Part shown: positions 62,301 to 64,000 of the stretch, piece by piece
How positions within the stretch are numbered: position 1 is the stretch's first letter
How the letters are laid out: each line of letters starts with the position of its first letter
From: Macrosoma leucophasiata
Taxonomy: Eukaryota; Arthropoda; Insecta; Lepidoptera; Hedylidae
Reading direction: 5' to 3'
Assembly: GCA_036365455.1 (NCBI GenBank)
Contig: JAWQUS010000008.1
Location: 18,087,501 to 18,151,500, forward strand
DNA: 64,000 nt
Notes under the pieces: generated by a model
Database searches by the model: none
Seen by the model: only the letters and a program-made list of their open reading frames with translations
What the model was told of the DNA's origin: nothing
Position numbers and translations under genes: made by a program

Positions 62301-63191
62301 CTGTAGAGCGTTATCTCTTTCGCCCCGTACCTATTTGACGTTTGTCGACCATTTTGATCAAGTTTTGACCAATACTGGAATGTCAGTGCTTACGTAGGCA
62401 GATTTTTTTTTTTTTTGCTTGGTCTTTATGTACGCGTCCTGTCTCGAGACGGCACTAGTCTACTTCACCGGGCAATCGGCGAGCGCAGAAGGCGCTCCAG
62501 CCTAATTACGTAAGCAGAGTGCAAAAGAGATAACGCTCTACGAAGTCGAAACGAGCCGATTGTCTCTTTCACAGGCTCGATGTACAATATTAATTGTTGA
62601 GTACTGTTTAAAGTGTACCAGATTAAACCGATCCGTCGTCGCTCTCGTCACTATAATCGTGCTGCTAACCAACAGTAATTTAAAAGAGTACCTTACATCG
62701 CTTATGTTATTCCTCAACGAGGTCTTCAATTCGCCAGGGCGTGAGAGAAGCGCCTTCGGCCGTCACTATTGGACTGCTCATAGGTATCTGCCGCTGAGAG
62801 TAATACAAGAAAACTACGTAGATCGGGCATGCTATTCCTCTGCGATTACTTGGGTTTGTCGGGTAGAGATGCTGTGTCTGAGCCGTAGAAGAGCGCGTCC
62901 GAAATTTGCGGTCAAGACGGTCCGTTCGGCATAGCTGCTATGTCCATCGTCACTATCGCACCGTTTGCCCTACCCGCGGACGCAAAGCGCGAAGTTGACA
63001 AAGTGACTTACATCTCGCATGCTATTCCTCTGCGAGGACCTGGACTCGCCGGATAGAGACGCAGTGTCTGAGCCCTGGTAGCGAGCGTGCGAGACGCGCG
63101 GCCAGGACGCCCCGCCCGCTGTAGCTGCCGTGCCCGTCGTCACTATAGTACCGCTCGTGCTGCCCGCCGACGCAGACTTCACTGACGGCGG
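59162..63191 (-). CDS. Clk: CLOCK circadian transcription factor, C-terminal four exons (partial)
   Basis: Minus-strand coding exons in transcript order: 63191-63012, 62090-61878, 60878-60756, 59320-59162. All are phase 0 and encode 224 residues plus stop. The protein activates clock genes in the nucleus as a heterodimer with CYCLE/BMAL1. The diagnostic part is the coiled-coil EQLQRKHEELQQMIVRQQEE then LRQVKEQLLLARLG, which aligns with the conserved IHRQQEELRKIQEQL segment of animal CLOCK. The rest is Ser/Gly-rich, Pro-rich or Gln-rich, as expected for the transactivation tail. The bHLH and PAS domains lie beyond position 64000. The gene is convergent with ABCB. Confidence 0.82.
59632..60165 (-). 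mobile_element. Helitron interrupted by a family A copy
   Basis: The CTAG end region ACTAGCTCTCCTGGCGAACC (left) and CCTTCCCGAGGCTTCTACGA with AAAATTAGCTGAATCGG (right) match the short Helitron family on the minus strand. The plus-strand family A copy at 59754-60038 splits it. Intron of Clk. Confidence 0.65.
59754..60038 (+). repeat. Repeat family A, full length, nested in a Helitron
   Basis: Complete from GGTGGTAGAGCTCAAGTGAC to an A-run at 60028-60036. It is antisense to Clk. Confidence 0.88.
60524..60726 (+). mobile_element. Retroposed insertion with 15 bp target duplication
   Basis: AGGCTTATAATCATG stands at 60524-60538 and again at 60712-60726. The 173 bp between them is GC-rich and ends in an A-run (GGTAAAAAA). 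It is antisense to Clk and ends 29 bp from the donor of the conserved coiled-coil exon. Confidence 0.85.
60756..60878 (-). CDS. Clk: Clk exon, conserved coiled coil
   Basis: 41 codons: EQLQRKHEELQQMIVRQQEE, LRQVKEQLLLARLGLLQPLI, N. Donor GTGAGT. A SINE-like insertion begins 29 bp into the following intron. This region of mouse CLOCK is needed for activation (family knowledge). Confidence 0.88.
60879..61877. other. Clk intron
   Basis: No repeat or ORF was recognised. Positions 61370-61410 hold a TATATATAGC stretch only. Confidence 0.4.
61878..62090 (-). CDS. Clk: Clk exon, Pro-rich
   Basis: 71 codons from AKEMSTTSGPSYEPFPPVQK through VPAVLPLPLPHLPVIVSPDQ to TQIQ. Acceptor ATACAACAG, donor GTGAGT. 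Confidence 0.83.
62243..62605. mobile_element. MITE of the AGAGCGTTATCTC family, copy 4, split by an insertion
   Basis: Ends TTGCACATCGAGCCTAGGAA and TCACAGGCTCGATGTACAAT. The insertion at about 62403-62502 explains its greater length. Confidence 0.75.
62403..62502 (-). mobile_element. Short A-tailed retroposon
   Basis: On the minus strand it ends in about 13 A residues. Near-identical TTACGTAGGCAG and TTACGTAAGCAG lie at its two sides, a likely 12 bp target duplication with one change. It contains GATTGCCCGGTGAAGTAGAC, also found at about 7470 and 47305. Confidence 0.75.
62820..62985 (-). pseudogene. Decayed tandem copy of the Ser/Gly-rich Clk exon
   Basis: It aligns almost without gaps to 63012-63180, e.g. 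GCATGCTATTCCTCTGCGA in both. Read like the exon it has two in-frame stops (Trp to TGA; AGGTCC to AAGTAA), and the donor GATGTAAG has become GATCTACG. The flanking intron was at least partly copied. Confidence 0.85.
63012..63191 (-). CDS. Clk: Clk, first exon in window (Ser/Gly-rich)
   Basis: After TTTGTTTAG the exon reads PPSVKSASAGSTSGTIVTTG, then SHARYQGSDTASLSGESRSS and ends NSMRD with donor GTAAGT. It is 60 codons. A decayed tandem copy lies next to it at 62820-62985. Confidence 0.82.
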
Positions 63192-63667
63192 CTAAACAAA
63201 CACCATATATTAATTTTATTATTATGCTCGGCTACTTAAATACCGTGTTGGTATTTGATTTGGTGGTCACGTTCGTGTTCTTACGGCTCGTTAACGATCT
63301 GGCCAAGACATTCCTCATGTTTAAACTTACATAATTTGCGAGAATTTTGAATTTTAATATTGCACACAGGACTGACGAGTAAAAACAAACACAAAATATA
63401 GATTTTTTTTTTTAACAATTAATAATTGGGTTACTTCGAAATACGGAAAATACATTACAAAATGTTTCTTTTTCTGCATTGTACAAGTAAAGTTTACAAT
63501 AACTTATAAACATCTGGAGAAAAGAACGATCTATTGTGTAATTTGGGAGTTATGACACGCCATAATACTGACGATTTGAACATTGATTACATTATTTCAA
63601 TTACTCAAAATTGAAATAACGTAACGTCTTAATTTAGTGAACACCTAAAAGTGACTAAAAAAATATG

Positions 63668-63696
63668 TGTCAGCAGTCGATAAACGACTGCTGACA
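63668..63696. repeat. Perfect hairpin, 12 bp arms
   Basis: TGTCAGCAGTCG, loop ATAAA, CGACTGCTGACA, about 15 bp before the (CA)n tract. Confidence 0.9.
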
Positions 63697-63707
63697 TCAA
63701 GTCACAC

Positions 63708-63816
<109 letters not shown>

Positions 63817-64000
63817 CACTCATACGCGCACGATTACAAACTTAAGCTTACTTAATTATTCTCTTTATTTATCGCATTACAAATCAACTAGTAGTTACAC
63901 TTACTTGAGCTCCTGCTTATCTAGAGTTAGGAGAGGCTAGTAATCTGTCATACAGGTACCCCTAGGGCAGATACCAGTCTCTCACACAGATACACCTACC

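Noticed and set aside
62560..62934. 124-codon ORF overlapping the decayed Clk exon
   Set aside because: It is antisense to the pseudo-exon and crosses the end of a MITE; no family resemblance.

Overview
The window looks like nuclear DNA of a moth or butterfly (Lepidoptera). The genes are split by many GT-AG introns, the introns are AT-rich, and they are packed with Helitrons ending in CTAG, TIR transposons and tRNA-like SINE families typical of Lepidoptera. Two large genes were reconstructed exon by exon. The rest is a single-exon nested gene and decayed mobile DNA.

Layout. Positions 1-1668 hold the last two coding exons of an ABCB (P-glycoprotein) gene whose body lies to the left of the window. 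Its 3' UTR and a 7 kb repeat-rich spacer follow. From 8905 to 50527 on the plus strand there is a complete second copy: 26 coding exons in consistent phase encode 1310 residues arranged TMD1-NBD1-linker-TMD2-NBD2, with both ATP sites intact. The last two exons and the 3' flank of the two copies align, so this is a head-to-tail tandem duplication. Intron 22 contains an intact single-exon NDUFB7 gene (complex I subunit, twin CX9C) on the same strand. Intron 17 contains a dead CR1-like retrotransposon, intron 4 a Helitron with a decayed Pif1-type helicase, and intron 25 a short mariner. From 59162 to 63191 on the minus strand lie the last four coding exons of the circadian transcription factor Clock; its bHLH-PAS part is beyond the right edge. 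ABCB and Clock are convergent, separated by 8.6 kb of mostly unassigned sequence.

How the genes relate. ABCB proteins export lipophilic compounds at the plasma membrane using ATP. NDUFB7 is a mitochondrial respiratory subunit. CLOCK is a nuclear activator that binds CACGTG E-boxes with its partner CYCLE. A CACGTG lies about 100 bp upstream of the ABCB start codon. This makes a clock link testable but does not prove one.

Main points for a second look: a 75 bp exact tandem duplication across the splice donor of ABCB exon 23 that ends in a new perfect hairpin; a decayed tandem copy of a Clock exon; a SINE with a 15 bp target duplication 29 bp inside a Clock intron; hAT-type MITEs with perfect 8 bp target duplications; a retrotransposon whose empty site is preserved in another repeat copy; and a recurring class of perfect short-spacer palindromes, several of them inside repeats or beside exons. 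No CRISPR array, rRNA gene or convincing functional tRNA gene was found. All calls come from reading the sequence by eye. No database search was run.
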